NCBI GenBank assembly: GCA_964432715.1 | Contig: CAYSOW010000067.1 | Location: 1-10,871 of the forward strand | Source: Phocaeicola_A sp964432715 | GTDB lineage: Bacteria > Bacteroidota > Bacteroidia > Bacteroidales > Bacteroidaceae | Reading direction: 5' to 3' | DNA: 10,871 nt | In this document: positions 1-6,787 of the stretch, piece by piece | Layout of the letters: each line of letters opens with the position of its first letter | How positions within the stretch are numbered: position 1 is the stretch's first letter | Program-made: the position numbers and the translations under genes | The notes under the pieces: generated by a model | Database searches by the model: none | Seen by the model: the letters and a program-made list of their open reading frames with translations, nothing else | What the model was told of the DNA's origin: nothing

Positions 1-11
1 CAAAAGAAGTT

Positions 12-39
12 CCCTTGTAAGAGTCAAATCTTGCAAGGG
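12..39. terminator. Rho-independent-type terminator hairpin at window start
   Basis: An 11-bp stem (left arm 12-22, right arm 29-39, one T-G wobble) closes a 6-nt loop. It is followed on the + strand by a short T-rich run (TTCTTTCGTT, 40-49) and flanked on the other strand by the complement of an A-rich run (2-8), so it could terminate in either direction. It most likely ends a gene lying before position 1, which cannot be seen. The hairpin is read directly; termination is inferred. Confidence 0.6.
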
Positions 40-72
40 TTCTTTCGTTATATCCCTATCGTTCTAAAACGC

Positions 73-119
73 TATACTGTGCGAAACTTTGAAAAAAAAT
101 CAAACTTTCGCACAGTATA
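73..119. repeat. Nested perfect inverted repeat, function unknown
   Basis: A perfect 14-bp inverted repeat has arms at 73-86 (TATACTGTGCGAAA) and 106-119. Inside it, after one C/C mismatch, lies a second 5-bp stem (88-92 with 100-104) closed by a 7-nt all-A loop. The whole 47-nt unit can form a long cruciform or hairpin. Neither side has a strong U-tract directly after the stem, so it is not a textbook terminator. It lies about 140 bp upstream of the GH28 promoter. It could be a protein-binding palindrome, a weak bidirectional terminator or a small dispersed repeat. I do not recognise it. Confidence 0.7.
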
Positions 120-260
120 AATGCTTTTCTCGAAAAAATCAACTACATCTTTCGCAAATCACGATGTGATTCAACGAAACACTTACTCATGAGGAATTCA
201 TCAAGCTAGGGCGTAGAGTGAAGACCCCACTTATCAAATTCCGTAGATATTCGTTTATAA
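120..260. other. Intergenic stretch without a recognisable gene
   Basis: No start-to-stop gene of convincing length is visible on either strand. Two small things are present: a 23-codon frame starting with ATG at 121, and a start-less open frame at 170-274 of 35 codons on the + strand, rich in Arg and Lys (it includes LTHEEFIKLGRRVKTP). The latter might be a decayed gene fragment, but I cannot assign it to a family. A weak GGAATT/AATTCC pair (193-198 and 237-242) adds nothing firm. Confidence 0.3.
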
Positions 261-294
261 TTCGTGTATATCTCTGAAATCTTTCCTATCTTTG
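261..294 (+). promoter_or_regulatory. Bacteroides-type promoter for the GH28 gene
   Basis: TATCTTTG at 287-294 matches the Bacteroidetes -7 consensus TAnnTTTG exactly. A weak -33 match (TTCG, 261-264, against TTTG) lies about 22 bp upstream, slightly more than the usual spacing. Transcription would begin near position 299-302 and leave a leader of about 160 nt before the GH28 start at 462. The motif is read directly; its use as the promoter is inferred from position and strand. Confidence 0.55.
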
Positions 295-339
295 TTCCAT
301 CGCAAAATAGACGACATATAAACGACTAAAATTAATACC

Positions 340-435
340 ATGAGAAAGTATGTACCTATGTCTACCGTCGTCATCTATGTCACCATAGGTAACGAAGAGG
401 GAGCACAACCGGAATTTACTCGGGTGGTGAGATGA
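340..435 (+). CDS. Possible 31-residue leader ORF upstream of GH28
   Basis: A 31-codon frame runs from ATG at 340 to TGA at 433-435, beginning MRKYVPMSTVVIYVTIGNEE. It lies wholly in the presumed GH28 leader and has no recognisable family. Its stop overlaps a following ATG (ATGA at 432-435) that opens a 4-codon frame. The stop of that frame overlaps another ATG (TAATG at 444-448) of a 2-codon frame ending at 454, just before the GH28 ATG at 462. The frame also contains an 8-bp inverted repeat (353-360 with 384-391). It could be a translated leader peptide, or the frame could be chance. Without comparative data I favour chance slightly. Confidence 0.2.
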   Translation: MRKYVPMSTVVIYVTIGNEEGAQPEFTRVVR

Positions 436-461
436 ACAAAACCTAATGAACTAACAACAAT

Positions 462-1880
462 ATGAAGAAATGGATGCTACTTTGGAGCTTACTTGGAATG
501 GTCTGCTCCCTGCATGCGCAAAGCCCGGAAGAGGCTTGGCAACTGTGTGACTCAATCGAGGCACAAATTAAACACACGTCTTTCCCTGACCGTACGTTTA
601 ACATCAAGGACTTTGGTGCCTTGGAAGGAGATCAGGGGGAAAACCTCTGTACGGAGGCCATCAATCTGGCCATCGTGACCTGCTCGCTGCAGGGCGGTGG
701 ACACGTGGTGATTCCTGCGGGCGAGTTTTACACCGGTCCCATCACACTGAAGAGTAATGTCGACTTGCACCTGGAGGAGGGCGCAGTACTGAAGTTCTCC
801 CCCGAACGTCGACTCTACACCACAACAGTGCTGACGCGCTGGGAGGGAGTGGACTGCTACAACTTGCACCCGATGATTTATGCCTATGGCGAGACGAACA
901 TCGGCTTGACGGGTAAAGGCGTTATCGACGGTCAGGGCAGCCTGGAAACTTGGTGGCCGATGTGCGGCGCTCCTCGATATGGCTGGAAAGAGGGCATGAC
1001 CGCGCAACGCAACGGTGGACGCGCCAAGCTCCTCGACTATAACGAAACTTTTGCACCGATAGATAAACGTCAGATGACACTGGAGGATGGCCTCCGTCCG
1101 CAGCTGGTCAACTTCAACCGCTGCCGGACGGTGCTGATAGAGGACGTGACACTGCTGAATTCCCCCTTCTGGGTGATTCACCCACTCTTCTGCGAAAGTT
1201 TGATTGTGCGCGGCGTCACGGTGACCAACCACGGTCCGAACGGCGACGGCTGCGACCCGGAGTGCAGCAAGAATGTGTTGATAGAGAATTGCTCCTTCGA
1301 GACGGGTGATGACTGTATCGCCATCAAGAGTGGACGTAATGCGGACGGCAGACGCTGGAAGACCCCCAGTGAGAATATCATCGTGCGCGGCTGTACCATG
1401 AAGGATGGTCACGGTGGCGTCGTGGTGGGCAGTGAGATTGCCGGCGGCTATCGCAACCTCTTTGTGGAGAACTGTAAGATGGACAGCCCCAACCTGGAGC
1501 GCGTGATTCGTATCAAGACAAGCAACTGTCGCGGAGGTGTGATAGAGAATATCTTTGTGCGCAACGTCACGGTGGGTCAGTGCAAAGAGGCGGTGCTGAA
1601 GATCAATCTGCAATATGAGAATCGCGAGAAGTGCGACCGCAGTTTCCCGCCCTTCGTGCGCAATGTCTATATGGACGGGGTGACGAGCGAGAAGAGTCTC
1701 TATGGCGTGTTAATCATCGGCTATGACGACTCGGTCAATGTGGAGAATATCCGCGTCAGCAACTGCCATTTCAACAACGTGGAGAAGGGAAACAGCGTAA
1801 CCGGTGCCAAGGAGGTGCAGTTTACGAAACTCTTCCTGAACGGAAAACAGGTGAAGACCCCGAAGGCGGAGAAACGCTGA
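462..1880 (+). CDS. Exported glycoside hydrolase family 28 (polygalacturonase-like) enzyme
   Basis: GH28 enzymes hydrolyse alpha-linked galacturonic acid bonds in pectins (homogalacturonan, rhamnogalacturonan) with inversion. The 472-residue product starts with a signal peptide: KK, a hydrophobic core (residues 4-17), then LHA before Q20. That suggests cleavage after A19 and export, probably to the periplasm, since C15 lacks a proper lipobox. The N-terminal GH28/pectate-lyase-like motif FNIKDFGA is at 46-53, followed by a right-handed beta-helix. The family's catalytic motifs are all present: NGDGCD (260-265), GDD (282-284), GHG (316-318) and RIK (350-352). So the enzyme should be active. The mature part carries 17 cysteines, unusually many. 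The gene is preceded by its own promoter and converges on the rha operon. Whether it is an exo-galacturonidase, endo-polygalacturonase or rhamnogalacturonan hydrolase cannot be decided from sequence; the rhamnose context favours rhamnogalacturonan. The ATG start is chosen because the signal peptide begins there. Confidence 0.93.
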   Translation: MKKWMLLWSLLGMVCSLHAQSPEEAWQLCDSIEAQIKHTSFPDRTFNIKDFGALEGDQGENLCTEAINLAIVTCSLQGGGHVVIPAGEFYTGPITLKSNVDLHLEEGAVLKFSPERRLYTTTVLTRWEGVDCYNLHPMIYAYGETNIGLTGKGVIDGQGSLETWWPMCGAPRYGWKEGMTAQRNGGRAKLLDYNETFAPIDKRQMTLEDGLRPQLVNFNRCRTVLIEDVTLLNSPFWVIHPLFCESLIVRGVTVTNHGPNGDGCDPECSKNVLIENCSFETGDDCIAIKSGRNADGRRWKTPSENIIVRGCTMKDGHGGVVVGSEIAGGYRNLFVENCKMDSPNLERVIRIKTSNCRGGVIENIFVRNVTVGQCKEAVLKINLQYENREKCDRSFPPFVRNVYMDGVTSEKSLYGVLIIGYDDSVNVENIRVSNCHFNNVEKGNSVTGAKEVQFTKLFLNGKQVKTPKAEKR

Positions 1881-1913
1881 ACCCGCTGACGGCTCATCAG
1901 CATACAAATACAA

Positions 1914-1958
1914 AAAGGACGCATCGTTCACTCCGGTGGGAGGAAAGATGCGTCCTTT
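1914..1958. terminator. Bidirectional terminator between GH28 and rhaD
   Basis: A perfect 12-bp stem (1914-1925 with 1947-1958) encloses a 21-nt loop holding a smaller 4-bp stem (1931-1934 with 1939-1942). The two genes converge on it: GH28 stops at 1880 and rhaD at 1980. On the minus strand the stem runs straight into a T-rich tract (complement of 1902-1916), so it is a good terminator for the rha operon. On the + strand the tail is the shorter TTTGATGTTATCTATT run. One hairpin probably serves both units. Confidence 0.85.
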
Positions 1959-1979
1959 GATGTTATCTATTCAACTCGA

Positions 1980-2789
1980 TTATTTCGGCAAGTTGAAAGC
2001 GACCGTCATCTCTTTCATCTGCTCGTCGCTCATACCCTCAGGCTCAAAGCCCATGTTCTTGGAAGCGATGTAGATCAAAGCCGATTTGTTGAGCACGTCA
2101 ATCTGGTCGAAAGCCTGCATTACGTCGCAATCTACGGCGAATACACCATGCTTCTCCCACATCACCACGTCATAGTCAGCCAACTCTTTGATAGTAGCAT
2201 CAGCCAATTCTACAGAGCTGGGGAGTTTGTAAGGGATGATACCCAAACCACGCGGACAGAACGCCTTAGTCTCCGGAATCATGCTCCACAACAGTTTTGT
2301 AGCCACATCCTTCTCCAGGAACTTCTTGTTGTGAGTCATAGCAACCAACTCGATGGGGTGCGTATGAACAGAAGCTTTGTAAGGAGAACCGATGCCGATG
2401 AGGTAGTTGTGTACGCTCAAGTGAGACGGCAACTCAGAAGTGGGACGTACCGGTTTGTCGGCAATGATTACATAGTGTGCGCAGTCGTCGAGAATACGGA
2501 TCACAGAACCGTTATCCATCGGCCAGCGAGCCAAGTCGCGCATACGCATGTTGGTACCTTTGCAATAGAAGTAGCAACCTTTCAAGTTGGGAAGGGTAGC
2601 ACCAATCTCTTTCACGTCGCTGATGGCAGGCATCTGACGGATCTCGTCGTCCACAAACTCAGTGATGTTCACTGTGATGTTACCACCGTTGCGCTCAGCC
2701 CAACCTTTTTGCCACAAATAGCCGGCCACTTCGGCCACTTTGTTTACCTCGTTCGCCAACGCCGGGCGATTCTCTAAGATAGATTTCAT
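1980..2789 (-). CDS. rhaD: Rhamnulose-1-phosphate aldolase
   Basis: This cytoplasmic zinc-dependent class II aldolase splits L-rhamnulose 1-phosphate into dihydroxyacetone phosphate and L-lactaldehyde, the last step of the rha pathway. The 269-residue product is close to the family norm (E. coli RhaD is about 274). It shows the class II aldolase/adducin signatures: NGGN at 34-37, a probable catalytic glutamate E119 in RPTSELPSH, zinc-ligand histidines H142 and H144 in VHTHP, and H214 in EKHG. It is the last gene of the operon, 33 bp after rhaT, and is followed by the terminator. In B. thetaiotaomicron literature the aldolase gene is called rhaA, which clashes with the E. coli naming used here. 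Its product L-lactaldehyde needs a reductase or dehydrogenase, and none is encoded in this window. The assignment to RhaD rather than fuculose-phosphate aldolase follows from the operon and the RhaD-like length (FucA is about 215). Confidence 0.95.
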   Translation of the reverse strand: MKSILENRPALANEVNKVAEVAGYLWQKGWAERNGGNITVNITEFVDDEIRQMPAISDVKEIGATLPNLKGCYFYCKGTNMRMRDLARWPMDNGSVIRILDDCAHYVIIADKPVRPTSELPSHLSVHNYLIGIGSPYKASVHTHPIELVAMTHNKKFLEKDVATKLLWSMIPETKAFCPRGLGIIPYKLPSSVELADATIKELADYDVVMWEKHGVFAVDCDVMQAFDQIDVLNKSALIYIASKNMGFEPEGMSDEQMKEMTVAFNLPK

Positions 2790-2822
2790 AAGTTGTATTG
2801 TTGTTAAAGTTGTAGTTATAGT

Positions 2823-3860
2823 TTATTTAAGTAGTTGCGGAAGGAACGTGGAGATAATCAAGACCACGATGCCCAGCAGCAGGACGACAATCGTCTTCTG
2901 CGAGCAGCCCTTCCACTCCTTGAGGATGATGCCCCAGACGTTAGAGAACGTCACGTTGAGGGCCATGAGAATGCAGAATGACAATGTCGTCAGCGTCTCA
3001 GACGACGTCAAGAATCCCTTACCCAACGACAGTCCGAAGAACTGACTGTACCACAGTGCACCGGCCAGGAAGCAGAACAGCAAGTTGTTGCCCCAAACCT
3101 TCGCCTTCAGGTAGTCGCCCCAGGTGCGATTCTTCTGATTCTGATAGAAACAGTAGAGGACATTCGTCACGAAGCCACCCAAGGTCACGAGGAACGTTGC
3201 CGGCAGCGTCTTGTACATATCCGGAGTATCGGCACCGAAGTTGAGTCCCTTGCCAAATTCCAAACCCACATTGAAGCATCCACTCATAAAGCCTGCCAAG
3301 AGGGCGATGGTGATTCCTTTCGGGAAGTTGAAGTCCTTGACCGCCTCCTTCTTAGCCTCCTCAGAGAGAGAGCTGGCTTTCATTGAACCGGCCACTCCGA
3401 TGATGGCAATACCCAGCAGGGTGACCACCACGCCGAGGATAACGGCAAACGTCAGCTGAGCCAACGCGTTCTGTTCGGGGAAGAAGATATTCAGCAGCAC
3501 AGGGCTCATAATCGTTCCCAGTCCGGCACAAGTACCCAAGGCAATCGACTGACCCAAGGCTACGCCCAAGTAGCGCATCGACAGACCGAATGTCAAGCCG
3601 CCCACACCCCAGAGAACGCCGAAGAGCAGCGTCATCCAGATGTTAAACGCGTTGTCGGCCGTAAATAATTCGCAGAGGCTATGACCTGCGGGAACAGCCA
3701 GCAAGGCACCCACGAACGGCAAAATCAGCCAGGCGAAGACGCCCTGTACAATCCAGTAGGACTCCCAGCTCCAATCTTTGATACGATTGATGGGGACGTA
3801 ACAACTCGACTGACAGAATGCACCGATGGCAATGATGAGTAAACCTAAGATAATTTCCAT
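2823..3860 (-). CDS. rhaT: L-rhamnose/proton symporter
   Basis: RhaT is an inner-membrane permease that brings in L-rhamnose with a proton. The 345-residue product matches the family length (E. coli RhaT is 344) and is hydrophobic throughout. About ten membrane segments are visible, roughly at residues 3-20, 36-57, 74-94, 97-125, 136-158, 182-200, 220-238, 258-279, 293-313 and 322-340. A charged cytoplasmic-type linker (160-180) splits it into halves. The N-terminal stretch CYVPINRIKDWSWESYW is typical of RhaT and of the wider drug/metabolite transporter fold. It sits third in the operon, 82 bp after rhaA; that gap holds a hairpin (3901-3930), so its level relative to rhaA may be set after transcription. 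B. thetaiotaomicron papers call the permease rhaP. The start ATG has no clear Shine-Dalgarno sequence, as is common in Bacteroides. Confidence 0.95.
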   Translation of the reverse strand: MEIILGLLIIAIGAFCQSSCYVPINRIKDWSWESYWIVQGVFAWLILPFVGALLAVPAGHSLCELFTADNAFNIWMTLLFGVLWGVGGLTFGLSMRYLGVALGQSIALGTCAGLGTIMSPVLLNIFFPEQNALAQLTFAVILGVVVTLLGIAIIGVAGSMKASSLSEEAKKEAVKDFNFPKGITIALLAGFMSGCFNVGLEFGKGLNFGADTPDMYKTLPATFLVTLGGFVTNVLYCFYQNQKNRTWGDYLKAKVWGNNLLFCFLAGALWYSQFFGLSLGKGFLTSSETLTTLSFCILMALNVTFSNVWGIILKEWKGCSQKTIVVLLLGIVVLIISTFLPQLLK

Positions 3861-3900
3861 GGTATATAATAATGTATGTACAATGCAGTTATAAACACGA

Positions 3901-3930
3901 AGAATGAAGAGAGCGCGCTCCCTTCATTCT
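3901..3930 (-). promoter_or_regulatory. Intercistronic hairpin between rhaA and rhaT
   Basis: Arms AGAATGAAG (3901-3909) and CTTCATTCT (3922-3930) pair perfectly over 9 bp. After one A/C mismatch the centre GAGCGCGCTC (3911-3920) is itself palindromic and can extend the stem by 3-4 bp. The hairpin lies in the largest gap inside the operon, 12 nt after the rhaA stop. On the transcribed minus strand it is followed by TTCGTGTTTATAAC, too poor in T for a strong terminator. A role in mRNA stability, processing or partial termination is likely; this is inference. Confidence 0.6.
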
Positions 3931-3942
3931 CCTTTGATTCAT

Positions 3943-5193
3943 TTATCGTTTAGAGGTTACTTCAGCCTCATATTTCTCCACTTCGGGGATGAACTCGTCA
4001 CCCACAGGCACGTTGTTCTTCAAGCAGAACATGTCCCATACAGCGTTCCAAGGCATGGCTTTGCACTCCTCGAGCAGGGCCAGACGCTGGAAGCCTTTCT
4101 CCTCAGCTTCGTATTTACGCAACGTGTTCAGCGGCTCCAGCAACGCACGGAGGATAGACTTCTGTGCAGCGCGGGTACCGATGACGTAAGCACCGATACG
4201 GTTGATAGATGCGTCGAAGTAGTCGAGGGCGATGTGTACGCGGTTCATTGCGTCGCAACGTACCAACTCCTGGAAGAGCTCTACTGTAGAGTCGTCCATG
4301 ATGGTTACGTGGTCGGAGTCCCAACGGATGGGGCGACTTACGTGCAGAATCAACTCAGGCACGAAGAGCAACATAGAAGATACCTTGTCGGCAGCCACCT
4401 CTGTGGGGTGATAGTGACCCGTATCGATGGTCAACAAAGTCTGATTCTTCGTTGCATAACCTACGCAGAACTCGTTAGAACCTACGGTGTAGTGCTCCAA
4501 ACCGATACCGAACACCTTAGACTCCAAACCGGTCTTCATGTGGTCATATTTCACTGCGAAGATCTCGTCCAGGCTCTCCTCGAAGAGTTGACGATATTTC
4601 ATACGGTTCAAAGTGATATCCTTGCTACCGTCGTGCACCCACAAGTTCATGATACAGGGGTCGCCCTGACGTTTACCCATCTCGTTGGCGATGTTACGGC
4701 AACGTTTGGTGTGCTCAATCCAGAAGTCGCGGATACCTTTGTCGGGGTTCGACAGAGAGAGGTTGCCCGATTTCGGGTGAGAGAAAGAAGATGAGTTGAA
4801 GTCGAGTTTGATGCCCAACTCCTCAGCCCACTGCATCCAGCTCTCGAAGTGAGCCGGCTCGCACTGGTCGCGGTCAACGAATTTGCCACCGAAGTCACCA
4901 TAAATCTCGTGCAAGTTGACACGGTGTTTAGAGGGAATCAAAGACATCGCTTTAATCAAGTCGGCGCGAACCTCGTCGATATTGCGTGCTTTACCGGGGT
5001 AGTTACCTGTGGTCTGGATACCGCCGGAGAGGGCAGAACCCGACTCGAAACCAACTACGTCGTCTGTTTGCCAGCAGTGCAAAGAGATCTGTACTTTCTG
5101 GAGTTTCTCCAATACCTCGTCGGTGTTGATGCCAAGGGCAGCGTAGCGTTCTTTCGCTATTTCATACGCTTGTTTGATCAATGATTCTTTCAT
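3943..5193 (-). CDS. rhaA: L-rhamnose isomerase
   Basis: This cytoplasmic metal-dependent isomerase converts L-rhamnose to L-rhamnulose, the first catabolic step. The 416-residue product matches the family (E. coli RhaA is 419) and is full length. By position relative to the E. coli enzyme, the (beta/alpha)8 metal-site residues are present: E233 in GLEHY, D257 and H260/H262 in TIDTGHYHP, H284, D292 and D294 in SRPIRWDSDH, and D324 in ALDYFDAS. The motif NLWVHDGSKD (183-192) is also characteristic. It is second in the operon, 30 bp downstream of rhaB, and is followed by an 82-bp gap with a hairpin before rhaT. The same gene is called rhaI in the B. thetaiotaomicron literature. No strong ribosome site is seen before the ATG; the leader is A/T-rich. 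Confidence 0.96.
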   Translation of the reverse strand: MKESLIKQAYEIAKERYAALGINTDEVLEKLQKVQISLHCWQTDDVVGFESGSALSGGIQTTGNYPGKARNIDEVRADLIKAMSLIPSKHRVNLHEIYGDFGGKFVDRDQCEPAHFESWMQWAEELGIKLDFNSSSFSHPKSGNLSLSNPDKGIRDFWIEHTKRCRNIANEMGKRQGDPCIMNLWVHDGSKDITLNRMKYRQLFEESLDEIFAVKYDHMKTGLESKVFGIGLEHYTVGSNEFCVGYATKNQTLLTIDTGHYHPTEVAADKVSSMLLFVPELILHVSRPIRWDSDHVTIMDDSTVELFQELVRCDAMNRVHIALDYFDASINRIGAYVIGTRAAQKSILRALLEPLNTLRKYEAEEKGFQRLALLEECKAMPWNAVWDMFCLKNNVPVGDEFIPEVEKYEAEVTSKR

Positions 5194-5223
5194 TTAGGAT
5201 AAATTTTATAGGTAAATATTTCG

Positions 5224-6702
5224 TTAAATGTCTTCTCTGTAATATTTCAGATAGCTCTGGTAAGCCTCTTCCCACTCCTGCGGATGCTCGGGCACGAAGC
5301 TGTTGAGCTCGATGGAGCGACCTATCAGGCTGCGCATCTCCTGGATGTCTTTCACCAGGCCGGCGGCTTTGGCCTGCAGCATGATGTTACCGATGGCGGT
5401 ACCTTCCGACGGACCGGCAGTGACGGGCACTCCCACGGCGTTGCAGGTGAACTGGTTCAGCAGGTTGTTGCGTGAACCGCCGCCGATGACGTGCAACTTC
5501 TCAATCTTGAACGGCGCCATGGCTTGCATGTAGCCGAATACCTGACGGTAGCGCAGGGCCAAGCTGTCGAAGATACAGCGGGTAATCTCGCCGTAGGTGG
5601 TCGGCTCGGGCTGACCGGTCTCGCGACAGTAGTGGCGAATGGCCTCTATCATGGAAGTCGGGTTGGCAAAGCAGGGAGCATCCGGATTGATGACGCTGCG
5701 GAAAGCTTTCACCGCCAGGGCAGCCTCAATCAGTTCGGGGTAAGAGTAGTTGTTGGTCACTTCCCACTCCTTGCGGCAACGCTCCAGCAGCCACATACCG
5801 CAGATGTTCTTCAGGAAGCGGGTAGTACCCTCCACGCCACCTTCGTTGGTGAAGTTCTTATCGAAGCTCTCCTTATTAATAATGGCATCTTTCACCTCGA
5901 TACCCATCAGCGACCAGGTGCCGGAGCTCAGGTAGGCGAAACGCTCGTTTTGTGCAGGTACAGCTGCCACGGCAGAGGCCGTGTCATGACCTGCTACGGC
6001 AATCACAGGGATGGCGCCCAATCCGGTCATCTGCTGCAACTCCTCAGTGAGTGTGCCAATCTGCTCGCCCGGATAGACAAAGCGACCGAACTGCTCTTCC
6101 TTCACGCCGCAAACCTCCAGCAACTCCTTCTCGAAGCGTTTGGTACGCGGGTTCAGCATCTGCGAGGTAGAGGCGATGGTATATTCCGTCACCATCTTGC
6201 CCGTCAGCATGTATGAGAGGGCGTCGGGGATAAAGAGAATCTTATCGGCTGCCTCCAGTGCGGAGCAGTGGTTGCGGTGCAACGTATGCAGTTGGAAGAG
6301 TGAATTGAAATTCATGAATTGAATACCGGTGATGTCATAGACACGCTCGCGGGGAATAGCTTTGAAGTACTCCTCCTGAGCGCCCACCGTGTGCGGGTCG
6401 CGGTAGCAGTAGGGGTTGCGGAGCAAAGCACCGTCCTTACCCACGAATACAAAGTCCACGCCCCAGGTATCGATACCGATGGACTGAATCTGAATACCCT
6501 CCTGGGCAACGCTTTTCAGTCCCTTCACAATCTCCAGGTAGAGGGCATAGATATCCCAATAAAAATGGCCGCCGGTCTCAATGATGGGATTGGCGAAACG
6601 CGTGATTTCTCTAAGGTCTAATTTGCCTTCCGAGAGCGATCCAAGGATGGTACGTCCACTGGTGGCTCCCAAATCAACGGCGAAGAATTGCATGTCCTTC
6701 AT
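5224..6702 (-). CDS. rhaB: Rhamnulokinase (FGGY family)
   Basis: This ATP-dependent cytoplasmic kinase forms L-rhamnulose 1-phosphate. The 492-residue product is close to E. coli RhaB (489). It has the two ribonuclease-H-like FGGY domains. The N-terminal phosphate-binding loop DLGATSGRT is at 10-18 and the sugar-site segment GIDTWGVDF at 76-84. The probable catalytic base is D240 in VAGHDTASA. The hinge YLSSGTWSLMG (257-267) and the adenosine-site motif GGGSRNNLLNQ (407-417) follow. It is the first gene of the operon and diverges from argR across a 301-bp region; a -7 promoter element lies about 57 bp upstream. A second in-frame ATG three codons in (6693) is possible, but the first gives the usual spacing to the phosphate loop. 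B. thetaiotaomicron papers call it rhaK. Xylulose and fuculose kinases share the fold; the operon and the Rha-type motifs settle the call. Confidence 0.95.
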   Translation of the reverse strand: MKDMQFFAVDLGATSGRTILGSLSEGKLDLREITRFANPIIETGGHFYWDIYALYLEIVKGLKSVAQEGIQIQSIGIDTWGVDFVFVGKDGALLRNPYCYRDPHTVGAQEEYFKAIPRERVYDITGIQFMNFNSLFQLHTLHRNHCSALEAADKILFIPDALSYMLTGKMVTEYTIASTSQMLNPRTKRFEKELLEVCGVKEEQFGRFVYPGEQIGTLTEELQQMTGLGAIPVIAVAGHDTASAVAAVPAQNERFAYLSSGTWSLMGIEVKDAIINKESFDKNFTNEGGVEGTTRFLKNICGMWLLERCRKEWEVTNNYSYPELIEAALAVKAFRSVINPDAPCFANPTSMIEAIRHYCRETGQPEPTTYGEITRCIFDSLALRYRQVFGYMQAMAPFKIEKLHVIGGGSRNNLLNQFTCNAVGVPVTAGPSEGTAIGNIMLQAKAAGLVKDIQEMRSLIGRSIELNSFVPEHPQEWEEAYQSYLKYYREDI

Positions 6703-6758
6703 ACGAATTTCTTTTTTACTATAATGAGTGTTGTTACTAAAACGAATTAAAATTGTAA

Positions 6759-6766
6759 CAAAAGTA
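6759..6766 (-). promoter_or_regulatory. rhaB operon promoter, -7 element
   Basis: The plus-strand CAAAAGTA reads TACTTTTG on the minus strand, an exact TAnnTTTG match. The expected -33 TTTG around 6786-6790 is absent (the minus strand reads GGGT there). A good -7 with no -33 is what an activator-dependent promoter would look like, and in B. thetaiotaomicron the rha operon is known to need the AraC-type activator RhaR. Transcription would start near 6754-6751, leaving a leader of about 50 nt. Confidence 0.6.
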
Positions 6767-6787
6767 GTAAAAACTTTGAAGGAATAC

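Noticed and set aside
73..119. Invertible promoter or phase-variation site
   Set aside because: Invertible promoters in Bacteroides have inverted repeats flanking a promoter-sized segment; here only 19 nt lie between the arms and no promoter is inside.
552..1613. Long open frame antisense to the GH28 gene (353 codons)
   Set aside because: It lies entirely inside a gene with all catalytic motifs, its predicted protein has no recognisable domain and is His/Thr/Val-rich as expected from an antisense frame, and no promoter is seen for it.
3904..4794. 296-codon frame antisense to rhaA
   Set aside because: It overlaps a full-length, motif-complete isomerase and has no family features of its own.
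5491..6216. 241-codon frame antisense to rhaB
   Set aside because: It overlaps an intact kinase and its translation is His/Leu/Gly-rich without any motif.
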